Origin: Streptomyces griseicoloratus
GTDB lineage: Bacteria > Actinomycetota > Actinomycetes > Streptomycetales > Streptomycetaceae
Direction: 5' to 3'
Length of the DNA stretch: 64,000 nt
Assembly: GCF_014534645.1 (NCBI RefSeq)
Contig: NZ_JACVQF010000184.1
Location: 124,001-188,000, forward strand
The notes beneath the pieces were generated by a model that had not been told where the DNA came from, did not search any database, and saw only the letters and a list, made by a program, of their open reading frames with translations. Both the position numbers and the translations under genes were made by a program. Below, piece after piece: positions 1 through 11,265 of this stretch; the stretch's first letter is position 1; every line of letters begins with the position of its first letter.

Positions 1-780
1 CCGCGCGTGGTCGCCGGGGCGCTGGCCGCCGGTGCCGACGTCGTCGTGATCGACCTGGAGGACGCGGTCGCCCCCGACCGCAAGGACTACGCCCGTGACG
101 CCACCGCCGAGCTGCTGACCGATCCGCAGCCCGTCCCGGTCCACGTCCGCGTGAACGCCCTGGACGGCCCGCTCGCCGCCGCGGACCTCGCGGCGGTGGC
201 CGCGCTGCCGGGACTGTCCGGGCTGCGGCTGCCCAAGGTGACGTCCGCCGAGCAGATCACCGGCGTCGCCGAGGCCACCGCCGGCCCGCCCCTGTACGCG
301 CTGCTGGAGACGGCCCTGGGCGTGGAGCGGGCGTACGGCATCGCCGCGTCCCATCCGTCGTTGCGCGGTGTCTTCCTCGGCGAGGCGGACCTCCGGGCCG
401 ACCTGGGGGTACGCGACGACACCGGACTCGACTGGTCCCGCTCCCGCGTGGTCGTGGCCGCGCGGGCGGCGGGTCTGGCGCCGCCCGCGCAGTCGGTGCA
501 TCCCGACACCCGGGACCTGGAGGGCCTGGCGGCCTCCTGCGCCCACGGCCGGGCCCTGGGCTTCCTCGGCCGTGCCGCCATCCACCCCCGTCAGCTGCCG
601 ATCATCGAGCGGGCCTATCTGCCGACCGAGCGGGAGCTGGAGGAGGCGGAGACGATTCTCAAGGCGGCCACGGCGCAGCCGGGCGCCCAGGCGCTGCCGG
701 ACGGCCGGTTCATCGACGCGGCGGTGGTGGCGGCGGCCCGGCGCACCCTGTCACTGGCCCGGCGCCCCTCGGTCCCCTGA
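1..780 (+). CDS. HpcH/HpaI aldolase / CitE-like CoA-ester lyase (5' truncated)
   Basis: This is the C-terminal part of a CitE-like (HpcH/HpaI superfamily) lyase; the reading frame is open to base 1, so the true start lies outside the window. Such enzymes cleave or form C-C bonds in malyl-, citramalyl- or related CoA esters using Mg2+ in a TIM barrel. Visible family landmarks are the VVVIDLEDAV strand near the beginning, an LPKV strand, the LLETALGVERA segment with the metal-binding Glu, and FLGEADLRADLG with the metal-binding Asp. The substrate cannot be read from the sequence. The gene ends at a strong hairpin shared with convergent lgt. Confidence 0.8.
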   Translation, partial: PRVVAGALAAGADVVVIDLEDAVAPDRKDYARDATAELLTDPQPVPVHVRVNALDGPLAAADLAAVAALPGLSGLRLPKVTSAEQITGVAEATAGPPLYALLETALGVERAYGIAASHPSLRGVFLGEADLRADLGVRDDTGLDWSRSRVVVAARAAGLAPPAQSVHPDTRDLEGLAASCAHGRALGFLGRAAIHPRQLPIIERAYLPTERELEEAETILKAATAQPGAQALPDGRFIDAAVVAAARRTLSLARRPSVP

Positions 781-798
781 CCTGCGCCCCGGCACACG

Positions 799-832
799 CG
801 AGGGCGCCCGGAACATCCTCCGGGCGCCCTCG
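799..832. terminator. bidirectional hairpin between CitE-like gene and lgt
   Basis: A perfect 14-bp inverted repeat (799-812 with 819-832) encloses a 6-nt loop. It lies 19 nt after the lyase stop and 22 nt before the lgt stop, so it can terminate both convergent transcripts. There is no U-tract, as is usual for Streptomyces. Confidence 0.75.
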
Positions 833-854
833 GTGGCGTGTGTGAGGCCGGGCG

Positions 855-1841
855 TCAGCTCTTCTTGGCCGACTCGGCGCCGTCCTTCACGTCGTCCTTG
901 CCCTGTCCTTCGTCCTTGCCCTGTGTGCCGTCCCCGGCGTCGTCCGCGGCCTTCGGTTCGCCCTCGCCGTCCGAGTCCGTGCCGGACTTCGCCGCATCGT
1001 CCCCGGTCGCCTCACCGGACGCCGCCGCGGCCGGTTCGACCACGGCCTCCCGGCCCGGCCGCATCCGCGCGGAGAGCACGATGTACGTCACGGCGAGCAG
1101 GAACATGATCAGGGCGGTCCAGTTGTTCAGCCGGAGGCCCAGGATGTGGTGGGCGTCGTCGACGCGCAGGTACTCGGTCCAGAAGCGGCCCGCGCAGTAC
1201 GCGGCGACGTACAGCGCGAACGCCCGGCCGTGGCCCAGCTGGAAGCGGCGGTCGGCCCAGATCACGAGCAGCGCGACACCGATGCACCACAGCGACTCGT
1301 ACAGGAACGTCGGGTGGTAGGTGCCCGGTACCCGCCCGTCCGCCGAGGAGGTGATCTCCACGGCCCACGGCAGGTCGGTGGCCCGGCCGTACAGCTCCTG
1401 GTTGAACCAGTTGCCCCAGCGGCCGATGGCCTGGGCGAAGGCGATGCCGGGGGCGACGGCGTCGGCGTAGGCCGGCATCGGGATGCCCCGGCGCCGGGCG
1501 CCGATCCAGGCGCCCAGGGCTCCGAGGGCGATGGCGCCCCAGATGCCGAGGCCGCCCTCCCAGATCTTGAAGGCGTCCACCCAGTCACGGCCCTCGCTGA
1601 AGTACAGCTCGTAGTCCGTGATCACGTGGTAGAGCCGGCCGCCGACCAGGCCGAAGGGAACGGCCCAGACCGCGATGTCGGCCACCGTGCCGGCCCGCCC
1701 GCCGCGGGCGATCCAGCGCTTGTTGCCGAGCCAGACGGCAACGAAGACGCCGATGATGATGCAGAACGCGTAGCCGCGCAGCGGGATGGGACCGAGGTAC
1801 AGCACCCCGCGCGACGGGCTGGGAATGAAGGCAAGTTCCAT
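855..1841 (-). CDS. lgt: prolipoprotein diacylglyceryl transferase
   Basis: Lgt moves diacylglycerol from phosphatidylglycerol to the lipobox cysteine of prolipoproteins in the cytoplasmic membrane, the first step of lipoprotein maturation. The 328-residue protein has several hydrophobic segments, a GGRLYHV motif at about 67-73, WEGGLGIWG at 94-102 and the Lgt signature GRWGNWFNQELYG at 140-152. Residues from about 264 to 328 form an acidic, Ala/Gly/Asp-rich tail with no predicted fold, absent from compact enterobacterial Lgt. The ATG at 1841 starts directly with the conserved N-terminus. The gene follows the trpA and DsbA-like genes on the same strand. lspA, the next enzyme of the pathway, is at 40703-41335. 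Confidence 0.95.
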   Translation of the reverse strand: MELAFIPSPSRGVLYLGPIPLRGYAFCIIIGVFVAVWLGNKRWIARGGRAGTVADIAVWAVPFGLVGGRLYHVITDYELYFSEGRDWVDAFKIWEGGLGIWGAIALGALGAWIGARRRGIPMPAYADAVAPGIAFAQAIGRWGNWFNQELYGRATDLPWAVEITSSADGRVPGTYHPTFLYESLWCIGVALLVIWADRRFQLGHGRAFALYVAAYCAGRFWTEYLRVDDAHHILGLRLNNWTALIMFLLAVTYIVLSARMRPGREAVVEPAAAASGEATGDDAAKSGTDSDGEGEPKAADDAGDGTQGKDEGQGKDDVKDGAESAKKS

Positions 1842-1926
1842 GGCAGGGTCGACGCTACCGTGTCGGACGCGACCCGCGCCGGGTGGCCCGGCTACGGGTC
1901 CGTAACGGGCGGGCGTGCGCCGGGCC

Positions 1927-2697
1927 CTACTTGTTGGCGTCCTGCACGAGTTGCTTCAGCTTGGCCGGGGTCATCGAGCGGTCCTGGTAGATGTTCCTGC
2001 CGTCCAGCAGCACGGTCGGCGTGCCGCTGAAGTCGCCGGTCGTGAACGCCTTGTTGGACTTCTCGACCCAGCTGTCGTGCGTGCCGTTCTTCACGCACTC
2101 CTGGAACGCGGGCGTGTCCAGGCCGTCCACCTTGCCCGCCAGCTCGATCAGCCTGCCGGTGTCGGCGAAGGCGTCGTCGGGCTCCGGCGGCTGGTTGTCG
2201 TACAGCACGTCGTGGTACGCCGGGAACTTGCCGGCGTCCTGGGCGCAGGCCGCGGCGTTGGCCGCCTTGGCGGAGCCGCTGCCGCCCATGTTGCCGTCGA
2301 TGATCGTCGCCAGGCGGTACTCGGTCCTGAGCTGTCCCTTGCGGGTGAGCTCGTGGATCGTGTCGCGGTACGCCAGCTCGAAGGCCTTGCAGGCCGGGCA
2401 GCGGAAGTCCTCCCAGATGGTGAGCGTCGACTTGGCGCTCTCCTTGCCGACCGGGATCGCGAGGCTGTCCTTGCCCTGTGCGCCCGAGGGCGCGACGACC
2501 GGGCCCGCCGACTCGTCGTCGTCCTTGCCCGCGTTCGCCGCGATCACGCCGATCACCGCCGCCAGTCCCAGCACGCAGACCACCGACGCGCCCACGATCA
2601 GCGCGCGCCGGCGCTTGTCCCGGGCCTTCTGCTTCTCACGCTCGACCGCCAGCCGCTCCCGGGCGGTGCGCTTTCCCTCACGGTTCTTCTCGCTCAC
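1927..2697 (-). CDS. membrane-anchored DsbA-like thioredoxin-fold protein
   Basis: This 256-residue protein has a highly charged cytosolic N-terminus (about 1-31), one membrane segment (about 32-54) and an extracytoplasmic thioredoxin-fold domain of DsbA type (thioredoxin_4) with a CPAC active site at C100 and C103. It is probably a disulfide oxidase or isomerase on the outer face of the membrane. The GTG at 2697 is chosen because it begins the charged leader typical of this family; longer reading is open but crosses the trpA terminator. A second protein of the same architecture is at 31784-32584. It is followed by lgt with an 85-nt gap. Confidence 0.85.
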   Translation of the reverse strand: MSEKNREGKRTARERLAVEREKQKARDKRRRALIVGASVVCVLGLAAVIGVIAANAGKDDDESAGPVVAPSGAQGKDSLAIPVGKESAKSTLTIWEDFRCPACKAFELAYRDTIHELTRKGQLRTEYRLATIIDGNMGGSGSAKAANAAACAQDAGKFPAYHDVLYDNQPPEPDDAFADTGRLIELAGKVDGLDTPAFQECVKNGTHDSWVEKSNKAFTTGDFSGTPTVLLDGRNIYQDRSMTPAKLKQLVQDANK

Positions 2698-2711
2698 ACC
2701 CCGCAGAACGA

Positions 2712-2740
2712 ACCGGGGAGGCGCACCGCGCCTCCCCGGT
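2712..2740 (-). terminator. terminator after trpA
   Basis: A perfect 13-bp GC-rich inverted repeat (2712-2724 with 2728-2740) with a 3-nt loop lies 47 nt past the trpA stop and just before the DsbA-like start. It probably ends the trpCMBA transcript. Confidence 0.75.
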
Positions 2741-2786
2741 CCCAGGTCCACCCGTACGAGGGAAACCCATATGCCGTTCCCGGTGG

Positions 2787-3598
2787 TCACACCTGCCGGC
2801 GTACGCCCTTCGCCAGGTCGGCGGCGAGCGCGCGGACGCCCTCGACCCCGGCGGCGTGGTCGGGGGCGTCCAGCATCCGCTTGACGAACGCGGAGCCGAC
2901 GATCACGCCGTCGGCGAAGCGGGCGACCTCGGCGGCCTGTACGGCGTCGGAGACGCCGAGTCCGACGCAGACCGGGGTGTCGGTGGTGGCGCGGGTACGG
3001 CGCACCAGGTCCTCGGCCTGCGAGCTGACCGTCTCCCGGGTGCCGGTGACACCCATGAGGGAGGCGGCGTAGACGAAGCCGCTGCCGGCCGCGGTGATCT
3101 CGGCGAGCCGTTCGTCCTTGCTGCTGGGCGCGACCACGAAGACGGTGGCGAGCCCGTGCTTGTCGGCGTGCTCCCTCCACAGCGCCGACTCCTGGACGGG
3201 CAGGTCGGGCAGGATGCACCCGGCGCCGCCCGCCTCGGCCAGCTCGGCGGTGAAGCGCTCCACGCCGTAGCGGTCGATCGGGTTCCAGTACGTCATGACG
3301 AGGATCGGCTTGCCGGTGGCCTCGTACGCCTCGCGCACCGTGCGCATGACGTCGGCGATCTTCACTCCGCCGCGCAGGGCGATGTCGTCGGCGGTCTGGA
3401 TGACCGGGCCGTCCAGCACCGGGTCGCTGTGCGGCAGACCGACCTCGACGACGTCGGCGCCGCCGTCCAGGGCGGCCTTGACCGCCTCGATGCCGCCGTC
3501 CACGGTCGGGAACCCGGCCGGGAGGTAGGCGATGAGGGCGGAGCGGCCCTCGGCCCTCGCCGCGGCGAGGGTGTCGTTCAGCAGCTGCACGTTCCCGC

Positions 3599-3602
<4 letters not shown>
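2787..3602 (-). CDS. trpA: tryptophan synthase alpha subunit
   Basis: TrpA cleaves indole-3-glycerol phosphate to indole and glyceraldehyde-3-phosphate and passes indole to TrpB through the alpha2-beta2 tunnel. The 271-residue length is normal. The catalytic pair equivalent to E. coli Glu49 and Asp60 is visible as E53 (VEVG) and D64 (LDGP). The GTG start at 3602 overlaps the trpB stop by 4 bp (GTGA), so the two subunits are translationally coupled. A strong hairpin follows the stop. Confidence 0.97.
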
Positions 3603-4885
<1,283 letters not shown>

Positions 4886-4997
4886 GCGTGAACCTCACGG
4901 TGAGTGTCGTTGGGGACTAATCGCCGTGGGGGCGGGGTCTGTCAGTCGGCTGCGAGCCCGTTGTGGCTGGTCGCGCCCGCGCGACGGAGTCGCATAT

Positions 4998-5192
4998 TCA
5001 ATACAGCCCCGCGCCCCTGCAAGCAGGGCGCTGCCATCGACGGCCGTTCACCTGCCCAGGTTCGTCACCGATGACGTACCTCACCCGGCGGCCGTGCACC
5101 CGGCGTGCGGGCGCGCGGCAGCCTCGGGGCCGGCAGCCGCGCGCGAGGCGGGCGTACGGGTCCCGGGTCGTCAGGGTGATGGGGAGCGTCAT
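4998..5192 (-). CDS. trpM: TrpM-like small protein of the trpCMBA operon
   Basis: A 64-codon reading frame between trpC and trpB starts MTLPITLTTRDPYARL and is rich in Arg, Gly and Cys (three Cys). Position, strand and length match the small gene called trpX or trpM in the Streptomyces coelicolor trpC-trpB interval, reported to modulate tryptophan supply and development; that identification is from memory. The ATG at 5192 lies 20 nt after the trpC stop. No known fold or motif is visible, and high GC makes short ORFs common by chance, so the call rests mainly on synteny. Confidence 0.7.
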   Translation of the reverse strand: MTLPITLTTRDPYARLARGCRPRGCRAPARRVHGRRVRYVIGDEPGQVNGRRWQRPACRGAGLY

Positions 5193-5212
5193 CGGCGCCA
5201 AGCCTACCGGGG

Positions 5213-6022
5213 TCAGCCTCTGCCGTGGCGCAGTGCCGGGTGTTCGCCGGCCGCGACCAGGTCGGAGACGGCCGTCTTCGGGTCGCGGCCGGTGACCAGG
5301 GACTCGCCGACCAGGACGGCGTCGGCGCCCTCGTTGGCGTAGGCGATGAGGTCGTGGGGGCCGCGGACGCCGGACTCGGCGACCTTGACGATGCCGGCCG
5401 GGATCTCCGGGGCGACCCGCTCGAAGGTGCCGCGGTCGACCTCCAGCGTCTTCAGGTTGCGGGCGTTGACACCGATGACCTTGGCGCCGGCGTCCACCGC
5501 GCGCTCGACCTCTTCCTCGTCGTGCACCTCGACGAGCGGGGTGAGCCCGATGGACTCGGCCCGCTCGATCAGCGACTCCAGGGCCGGCTGGTCGAGGGCC
5601 GCGACGATCAGCAGTGCCAGGTCGGCGCCGTAGGCGCGGGCCTCCCACAGCTGGTACGAGGTGACGATGAAGTCCTTGCGCAGTACGGGGATGTCCACGC
5701 GTGCGCGGACCGCCTCCAGGTCGGCCAGCGAGCCGCCGAAGCGGCGCTGTTCGGTGAGGACGGAGATGACGGCAGCACCCCCGGCCTCGTAGTCCGCGGC
5801 GAGTCCGGCCGGGTCGGCGATGGCCGCCAGCGCGCCCTTGGAGGGGCTGGACCGCTTGACCTCGCAGATCACCTTGACGCCGTCGCCGCGCAGTGCGGTC
5901 ACGCCGTCCTTGGCGGGGCGAGCCTTGGCCGCGCGCTCCTTGAGCTCGTCGAGGCTGACGCGCGCCTGCCGCTCCGCGAGGTCGGCACGGACTCCGTCGA
6001 TGATCTCGTCGAGCACACTCAC
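5213..6022 (-). CDS. trpC: indole-3-glycerol phosphate synthase
   Basis: TrpC closes the indole ring by decarboxylating CdRP to indole-3-glycerol phosphate. The 269-residue single-domain TIM barrel shows the active-site stretch [11 protein letters not shown] (E54, K56) and the later LRKDF, EVHDEEE and GVNARNLKT strands. It is not fused to TrpF, which fits use of PriA for the preceding isomerisation. I chose GTG 6022 because AGGAAGGGGG lies just upstream and the family begins with SVLDEI; the longer open frame adds a non-conserved leader. It heads the trpC-trpM-trpB-trpA group. Confidence 0.95.
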   Translation of the reverse strand: MSVLDEIIDGVRADLAERQARVSLDELKERAAKARPAKDGVTALRGDGVKVICEVKRSSPSKGALAAIADPAGLAADYEAGGAAVISVLTEQRRFGGSLADLEAVRARVDIPVLRKDFIVTSYQLWEARAYGADLALLIVAALDQPALESLIERAESIGLTPLVEVHDEEEVERAVDAGAKVIGVNARNLKTLEVDRGTFERVAPEIPAGIVKVAESGVRGPHDLIAYANEGADAVLVGESLVTGRDPKTAVSDLVAAGEHPALRHGRG

Positions 6023-6139
6023 GCGAGCGGCCCCCTTCCTGACGGCGGAATCTGTGGTCACTGCGATGGTATCCGGAGGAGGGCCCGGGTCTCGCATCCG
6101 GTTGACGGCGGTCCCACTACCTGGACATTCGACGGGTGA

Positions 6140-6652
6140 TCAAGGCAGCAGCCAGCCACCGAACGGCAGGTTCCGGACAACGGTGAAGAGCAGCAGCAAC
6201 GCCCCCAGCGTCCACAGGTGCACGGGTCCGAGGTCGATGCGGAGCGGCCGGCCGCGTGCCGCGCGGACCACCCAGACGGTCCACAGCACCGCGAAGCCCA
6301 GGAAGCCGGCGACGGCCGGCGCGTTGGCGTGCAGCGCGGTCAGGACGTCGCCGTGGACGAAGGCGTGGGCGCTGCGCAGGCCCCCGCAGCCGGGGCAGTA
6401 GATGCCGGTGAAGCGCAGCAGCGGGCATACGGGGTAGTGGCCGGGCTCGTTGGGGTCCACGCGCCCCACGTACGCGAAGGCACCGGCGACGGCCGCGAGC
6501 ACTCCGGCCGGGACGGCCAGCCGGCCCGCGAGGACCGCGGCGGTCGGGCGGGTCGGGCCGGTCGGCGCGGCCGAGCCGGTCGGGCCGGTCGGCGGGGGTG
6601 TGGTCGTGCTGTACGGCGGCGGCTTCCGGCTCTGGGCGTCCACGCCCCGCAT
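6140..6652 (-). CDS. DUF2752 membrane protein
   Basis: This protein of about 170 residues starts with a Pro/Thr-rich cytosolic segment followed by hydrophobic segments, with the DUF2752 hallmark Cys pair: CPLLRFTGIYCPGCGGLRSAH. Its biochemical role is unknown. It lies between the HGxxPAAW protein and trpC, the usual place in Streptomyces. ATG 6652 is preferred; a GTG at 6643 gives a protein three residues shorter, and GTG 6679 would abut the terminator at 6682-6721 and is less likely. Confidence 0.8.
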   Translation of the reverse strand: MRGVDAQSRKPPPYSTTTPPPTGPTGSAAPTGPTRPTAAVLAGRLAVPAGVLAAVAGAFAYVGRVDPNEPGHYPVCPLLRFTGIYCPGCGGLRSAHAFVHGDVLTALHANAPAVAGFLGFAVLWTVWVVRAARGRPLRIDLGPVHLWTLGALLLLFTVVRNLPFGGWLLP

Positions 6653-6681
6653 TCTGCCCCGCACGGGCCGTACCCGCACGT

Positions 6682-6721
6682 GAGGGGCGGACCCGGCACC
6701 CGTGTGCCGGATCCGCCCCTC
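6682..6721 (-). terminator. terminator after HGxxPAAW gene
   Basis: An 18-bp stem with a single mismatch (6682-6699 with 6704-6721) and a 4-nt loop lies 31 nt after the HGxxPAAW-gene stop. It separates that gene from DUF2752 and trpC, suggesting that transcription from trpE does not simply run into trpC. Confidence 0.75.
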
Positions 6722-6752
6722 GGGAAGCGGGGTGGGCGACCGCCCTACCGGG

Positions 6753-7004
6753 TCAGCCCTCGACGCCGGCCGGCTGGCGCTTGTCGGCGACCTGGTGGAC
6801 GGGGTGGACGTGCTTCGGCTGGCCGAGGCCCATCATCCGCATGATGCCGCCGACGACGGCGCCGAGGAGCGTGATGGCCATGCCGGCCCAGAAGCCCACC
6901 GGCTGCGCCATCACCATGAACGCGCCCGCGACGCAGAAACCGATGAAGGCGATGATGACACCGGTCCAGGCGGCCGGGGTGTGACCGTGGCTGCTGCCCG
7001 CCAT
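6753..7004 (-). CDS. HGxxPAAW family small membrane protein
   Basis: This 83-residue protein begins MAGSSHGHTPAAWTG, the defining motif of the actinobacterial HGxxPAAW family, and then has two hydrophobic segments (about 16-36 and 42-62). Function is unknown; the family is usually found next to tryptophan genes in Streptomyces. ATG 7004 is preceded by GAGGAGC, a good ribosome-binding site. An in-frame ATG 17 codons upstream (7055) exists but lacks conservation and a comparable site. Confidence 0.85.
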   Translation of the reverse strand: MAGSSHGHTPAAWTGVIIAFIGFCVAGAFMVMAQPVGFWAGMAITLLGAVVGGIMRMMGLGQPKHVHPVHQVADKRQPAGVEG

Positions 7005-7180
7005 TGCTTGCTCCTCGTTGCTGTGTACGTGTCTGAGCAGGACGCTCGCGCCCATTGTCCCGCACGCGTGCGCGTCCGGTGATCGGGGGTGGTCCCCGCG
7101 TGCCCGCGGCGGTGTCCGGTGTGTGCCGGTGACCGGGTGCCCGCCCGTACGGGGCCGAATCCCACGCGCGAGCGGGAGGT

Positions 7181-7822
7181 TCAGGCGCCGGTCGGGTCCT
7201 CGCCCCGGTCGAGGGCCTTCCAGAGGTCCTCGGGGCGGTCGGGGTCGGCGGCCGCCTGCGCCGTGCGGCGCGGACGGGCGGCACCCCGCTCGTAGCGGCC
7301 GGACATCGCGGGCCACTGCCGGCCGTAGCGCAGGGCCAGCAGTCCGGCCAGCAGGAGCAGGACGCCGCCCACGGCGGCGACGTAGGGCCAGGCGGTGTGC
7401 GAGAGGGCGTCCACGGTGGCCGAGGTGTCGCCGGCGGCCTTGGCGGCCTTGTCGTCGAGCGCGGAGCTGTCGGTGGCGCCCAGCAGGGCGGCGGCGACGG
7501 TGCCGGCACCGCACAGCGCGAGCAGGGCGGCGACGGCGAACCGCCCGGCGCGGCGGACGGCGAAGACGGCGACGAGGGCGGCGAGGCCCACTATGGCGAG
7601 CGCCGCGGGGACGCCGGTGACGTCGCTGCCCTTGGCGGTCAGGGGGAACGCGCCGCCGGCCACCGTCGCGGTGCCCTCCGACCACTCCTGCCGGGTGGCG
7701 AGCAGGGCGACGGCCGCGCCGAGAGCACCGCAGAGGAGGGCGAGGGCGAGGCTCCGGCGGCCGGCCCGGGCGGGCCCTGCGGCTTGGCTACGGGGGTGAG
7801 GAACAGCAGTCACGTACTCCAC
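7181..7822 (-). CDS. Trp biosynthesis-associated membrane protein (TIGR02234 family)
   Basis: The 213-residue protein has four hydrophobic segments and an extracytoplasmic region after the first (WSEGTATV), as in the TIGR02234 'Trp operon associated' family of actinobacteria. A role in indole or tryptophan transport has never been shown, so none is assigned. GTG 7822 gives the usual N-terminus; GTG 7813 is a possible alternative. It lies 61 nt after trpE with a hairpin in the gap, and 176 nt before the HGxxPAAW gene. Confidence 0.85.
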   Translation of the reverse strand: MEYVTAVPHPRSQAAGPARAGRRSLALALLCGALGAAVALLATRQEWSEGTATVAGGAFPLTAKGSDVTGVPAALAIVGLAALVAVFAVRRAGRFAVAALLALCGAGTVAAALLGATDSSALDDKAAKAAGDTSATVDALSHTAWPYVAAVGGVLLLLAGLLALRYGRQWPAMSGRYERGAARPRRTAQAAADPDRPEDLWKALDRGEDPTGA

Positions 7823-7828
7823 TATCGC

Positions 7829-7862
7829 CCGAACCCCGGGCGAACCGTCACCCGGGGTTCGG
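7829..7862 (-). terminator. hairpin between trpE and TIGR02234 gene
   Basis: A perfect 12-bp inverted repeat (7829-7840 with 7851-7862) with a 10-nt loop lies 21 nt past the trpE stop. It could be a terminator, or a partial terminator that lowers expression of the downstream membrane proteins. Confidence 0.65.
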
Positions 7863-7883
7863 TAAGGGGACGTGAGAAGCGCC

Positions 7884-9374
<1,491 letters not shown>

Positions 9375-9385
9375 GGCGGCCGACC

Positions 9386-9787
9386 CTACTGATCCGCGGC
9401 GGACGCGGGGGAGCCCGCGCCGTCCTTGAGGAGCACGTCGGCGTCGAAGCAGGTGCGGGCGCCGGTGTGGCAGGCGGCGCCGACCTGGTCGACCTTGACC
9501 AGGACGGTGTCGGCGTCGCAGTCCAGGGCGACGGACTTCACCCACTGGACGTGTCCGGAGGTGTCGCCCTTGACCCAGTACTCCCGGCGGCTGCGCGACC
9601 AGTACGTGCAGCGGCCGGTGGTGAGTGTGCGGTGCAGAGCCTCGTCGTCCATCCAGCCGAGCATCAGCACCTCCCCCGTGTCGTACTGCTGGGCGATGGC
9701 GGGCAGGAGGCCGTCGGCGCTGCGCTTGAGGCGGGCGGCGATCTCCGGGTCGAGCGGGCTGGGCCGCCGGGGGGAGCTGCTGGTCAT
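9386..9787 (-). CDS. hisI: phosphoribosyl-AMP cyclohydrolase
   Basis: HisI opens the adenine ring of phosphoribosyl-AMP in histidine synthesis. The 133-residue monofunctional enzyme (no HisE domain) shows the Mg-binding DCDAD and the Zn-binding cysteines in ACHTGARTC, as well as [13 protein letters not shown] 9787 is chosen; an in-frame ATG three codons upstream (9796) is equally possible, since neither has a strong ribosome-binding site. The next gene, trpE, starts 11 nt after its stop. Confidence 0.95.
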   Translation of the reverse strand: MTSSSPRRPSPLDPEIAARLKRSADGLLPAIAQQYDTGEVLMLGWMDDEALHRTLTTGRCTYWSRSRREYWVKGDTSGHVQWVKSVALDCDADTVLVKVDQVGAACHTGARTCFDADVLLKDGAGSPASAADQ

Positions 9788-9857
9788 GACGCCCATTGTG
9801 CCGCGCCCGAGGCCCCCTCCCGGGCACTGTCCACTGGGCGGACCCGGGGAGCGGTCG

Positions 9858-9870
9858 TAGGCTGACTCCA
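9858..9870 (+). promoter_or_regulatory. -10 box placed for a leaderless transcript of the TIGR03085 gene
   Basis: TAGGCT (9858-9863) fits the Streptomyces TAnnnT -10 consensus, and its last base lies 6 nt before the ATG at 9870, so transcription should begin at or near the A of the start codon. There is no ribosome-binding site upstream of the ATG. The -35 region is not convincing. Confidence 0.45.
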
Positions 9871-10505
9871 TGTCGACATTCGCCAAGCGTGAACGACTTC
9901 TGCTCGCCGACCTGTTGGAGACGGCGGGCCCGGACGCCCCCACGCTGTGCGAGGGCTGGCGTACCCGGGACCTCGCCGCCCACGTGGTGGTGCGCGAGCG
10001 CCGGCCGGACGCCGCCGGGGGCACCCTGATCAAACAGCTGGCGTCCCGGCTGGACCGGGTGATGGACGAGTACGGCGCCAAGCCGTACGAGGAGCTGATC
10101 CAGCTCATCCGCACCGGTCCGCCGCGCTTCTCGCCGTTCTCGCTCAAGCAGATCGACGAGGCGGCGAACACGGTGGAGTTCTACGTCCACGCGGAGGACG
10201 TCCGCCGCGCCCAGCCCGACTGGACGCCGCGCGAGCTGGACCCGGTGTTCCAGGACACCCTGTGGTCCCGGCTGGAGCGGACCGCCCGCCTGATGGGGCG
10301 CGGCATCCCGACCGGTCTGGTGCTGCGCCGGCCGAACGGCCAGACGGCGGTCGCCCACCGCGGCACGCCGGTGGTGACGGCGACGGGCGAGCCGTCCGAG
10401 CTGCTGCTGTTCGCCTACGGCCGGCAGAGCGCCGCGAAGGTGGAGCTGGAGGGCGAGAAGGAGGCGATCGCCCAGCTGCACGAGACGAAGCGGCTCGGCA
10501 TCTGA
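9870..10505 (+). CDS. TIGR03085 family metal-binding (DinB/MDMPI-like) protein
   Basis: The 211-residue protein begins with the DinB/maleylpyruvate-isomerase-like four-helix pattern [33 protein letters not shown], where the helix-borne His and later [13 protein letters not shown] histidine are typical metal ligands. Members of this superfamily include mycothiol-dependent isomerases and S-transferases, but TIGR03085 has no assigned reaction. It is the only plus-strand gene inside the his/trp block, convergent with hisF (4-nt gap) and divergent from hisI. It appears to be expressed from a leaderless promoter. Confidence 0.8.
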   Translation: MSTFAKRERLLLADLLETAGPDAPTLCEGWRTRDLAAHVVVRERRPDAAGGTLIKQLASRLDRVMDEYGAKPYEELIQLIRTGPPRFSPFSLKQIDEAANTVEFYVHAEDVRRAQPDWTPRELDPVFQDTLWSRLERTARLMGRGIPTGLVLRRPNGQTAVAHRGTPVVTATGEPSELLLFAYGRQSAAKVELEGEKEAIAQLHETKRLGI

Positions 10506-10509
10506 GGGG

Positions 10510-11265
10510 CTACCTGACGGGGTGCCCCGCCCCCCGCAGCGTCTCCTTGACCTGGCCGATGCGCAGGTCGCCGAAGTGGAAGACGGAGGCCGCGAGGACC
10601 GCGTCCGCGCCCGCCGCGACGGCCGGCGGGAAGTCGGCGAGCCTGCCGGCTCCGCCGGAGGCGATGACCGGGACGCTCACGTGCTTGCGGACCGCCGCGA
10701 TCATCTCCAGGTCGTAGCCGTCCTTGGTGCCGTCCGCGTCCATGGAGTTCAGCAGGATCTCGCCGGCGCCCAGCTCGGCGGCGCGGTGCGCCCACTCCAC
10801 CGCGTCGATGCCGGTGCCGCGCCGGCCGCCGTGGGTGGTCACCTCGAAGGTGCCCGCGTCGGTGCGGCGCGCGTCGACGGACAGGACGAGGACCTGCCGG
10901 CCGAAGCGTTCGGCGATCTCCCGGATGAGGTCGGGGCGGGCGATGGCGGCGGTGTTGACGCCGACCTTGTCCGCGCCCGCCCGCAGCAGCTTGTCCACGT
11001 CCTCGGCGGTGCGCACGCCGCCGCCGACGGTCAGCGGGATGAACACCTGTTCGGCGGTGCGGCGCACCACGTCGTAGGTCGTCTCGCGGTCGCCCGACGA
11101 GGCGGTGATGTCCAGGAACGTCAGCTCGTCGGCGCCCTCGGCGTCGTACACCTTGGCCATCTCGACGGGGTCGCCCGCGTCGCGCAGGTTCTGGAAGTTG
11201 ACGCCCTTGACGACCCGGCCGTTGTCCACGTCCAGGCAGGGGATGACTCGGACCGCCAGGGTCAT
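10510..11265 (-). CDS. hisF: imidazole glycerol phosphate synthase, cyclase subunit
   Basis: HisF, with HisH, converts PRFAR and ammonia into imidazole glycerol phosphate and AICAR. The 251-residue TIM barrel opens with [16 protein letters not shown] containing the catalytic Asp (D12), and the second catalytic Asp is in LVLSVDARR. The ATG at 11265 overlaps the stop of the RidA-like gene by 4 bp. The stop lies 4 nt from the convergent TIGR03085 gene. Confidence 0.97.
   Translation of the reverse strand: MTLAVRVIPCLDVDNGRVVKGVNFQNLRDAGDPVEMAKVYDAEGADELTFLDITASSGDRETTYDVVRRTAEQVFIPLTVGGGVRTAEDVDKLLRAGADKVGVNTAAIARPDLIREIAERFGRQVLVLSVDARRTDAGTFEVTTHGGRRGTGIDAVEWAHRAAELGAGEILLNSMDADGTKDGYDLEMIAAVRKHVSVPVIASGGAGRLADFPPAVAAGADAVLAASVFHFGDLRIGQVKETLRGAGHPVR

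Noticed and set aside
7004-7055. Extended N-terminus for the HGxxPAAW protein
   Set aside because: The in-frame upstream ATG adds 17 non-conserved residues and ATG 7004 has a better ribosome-binding site.
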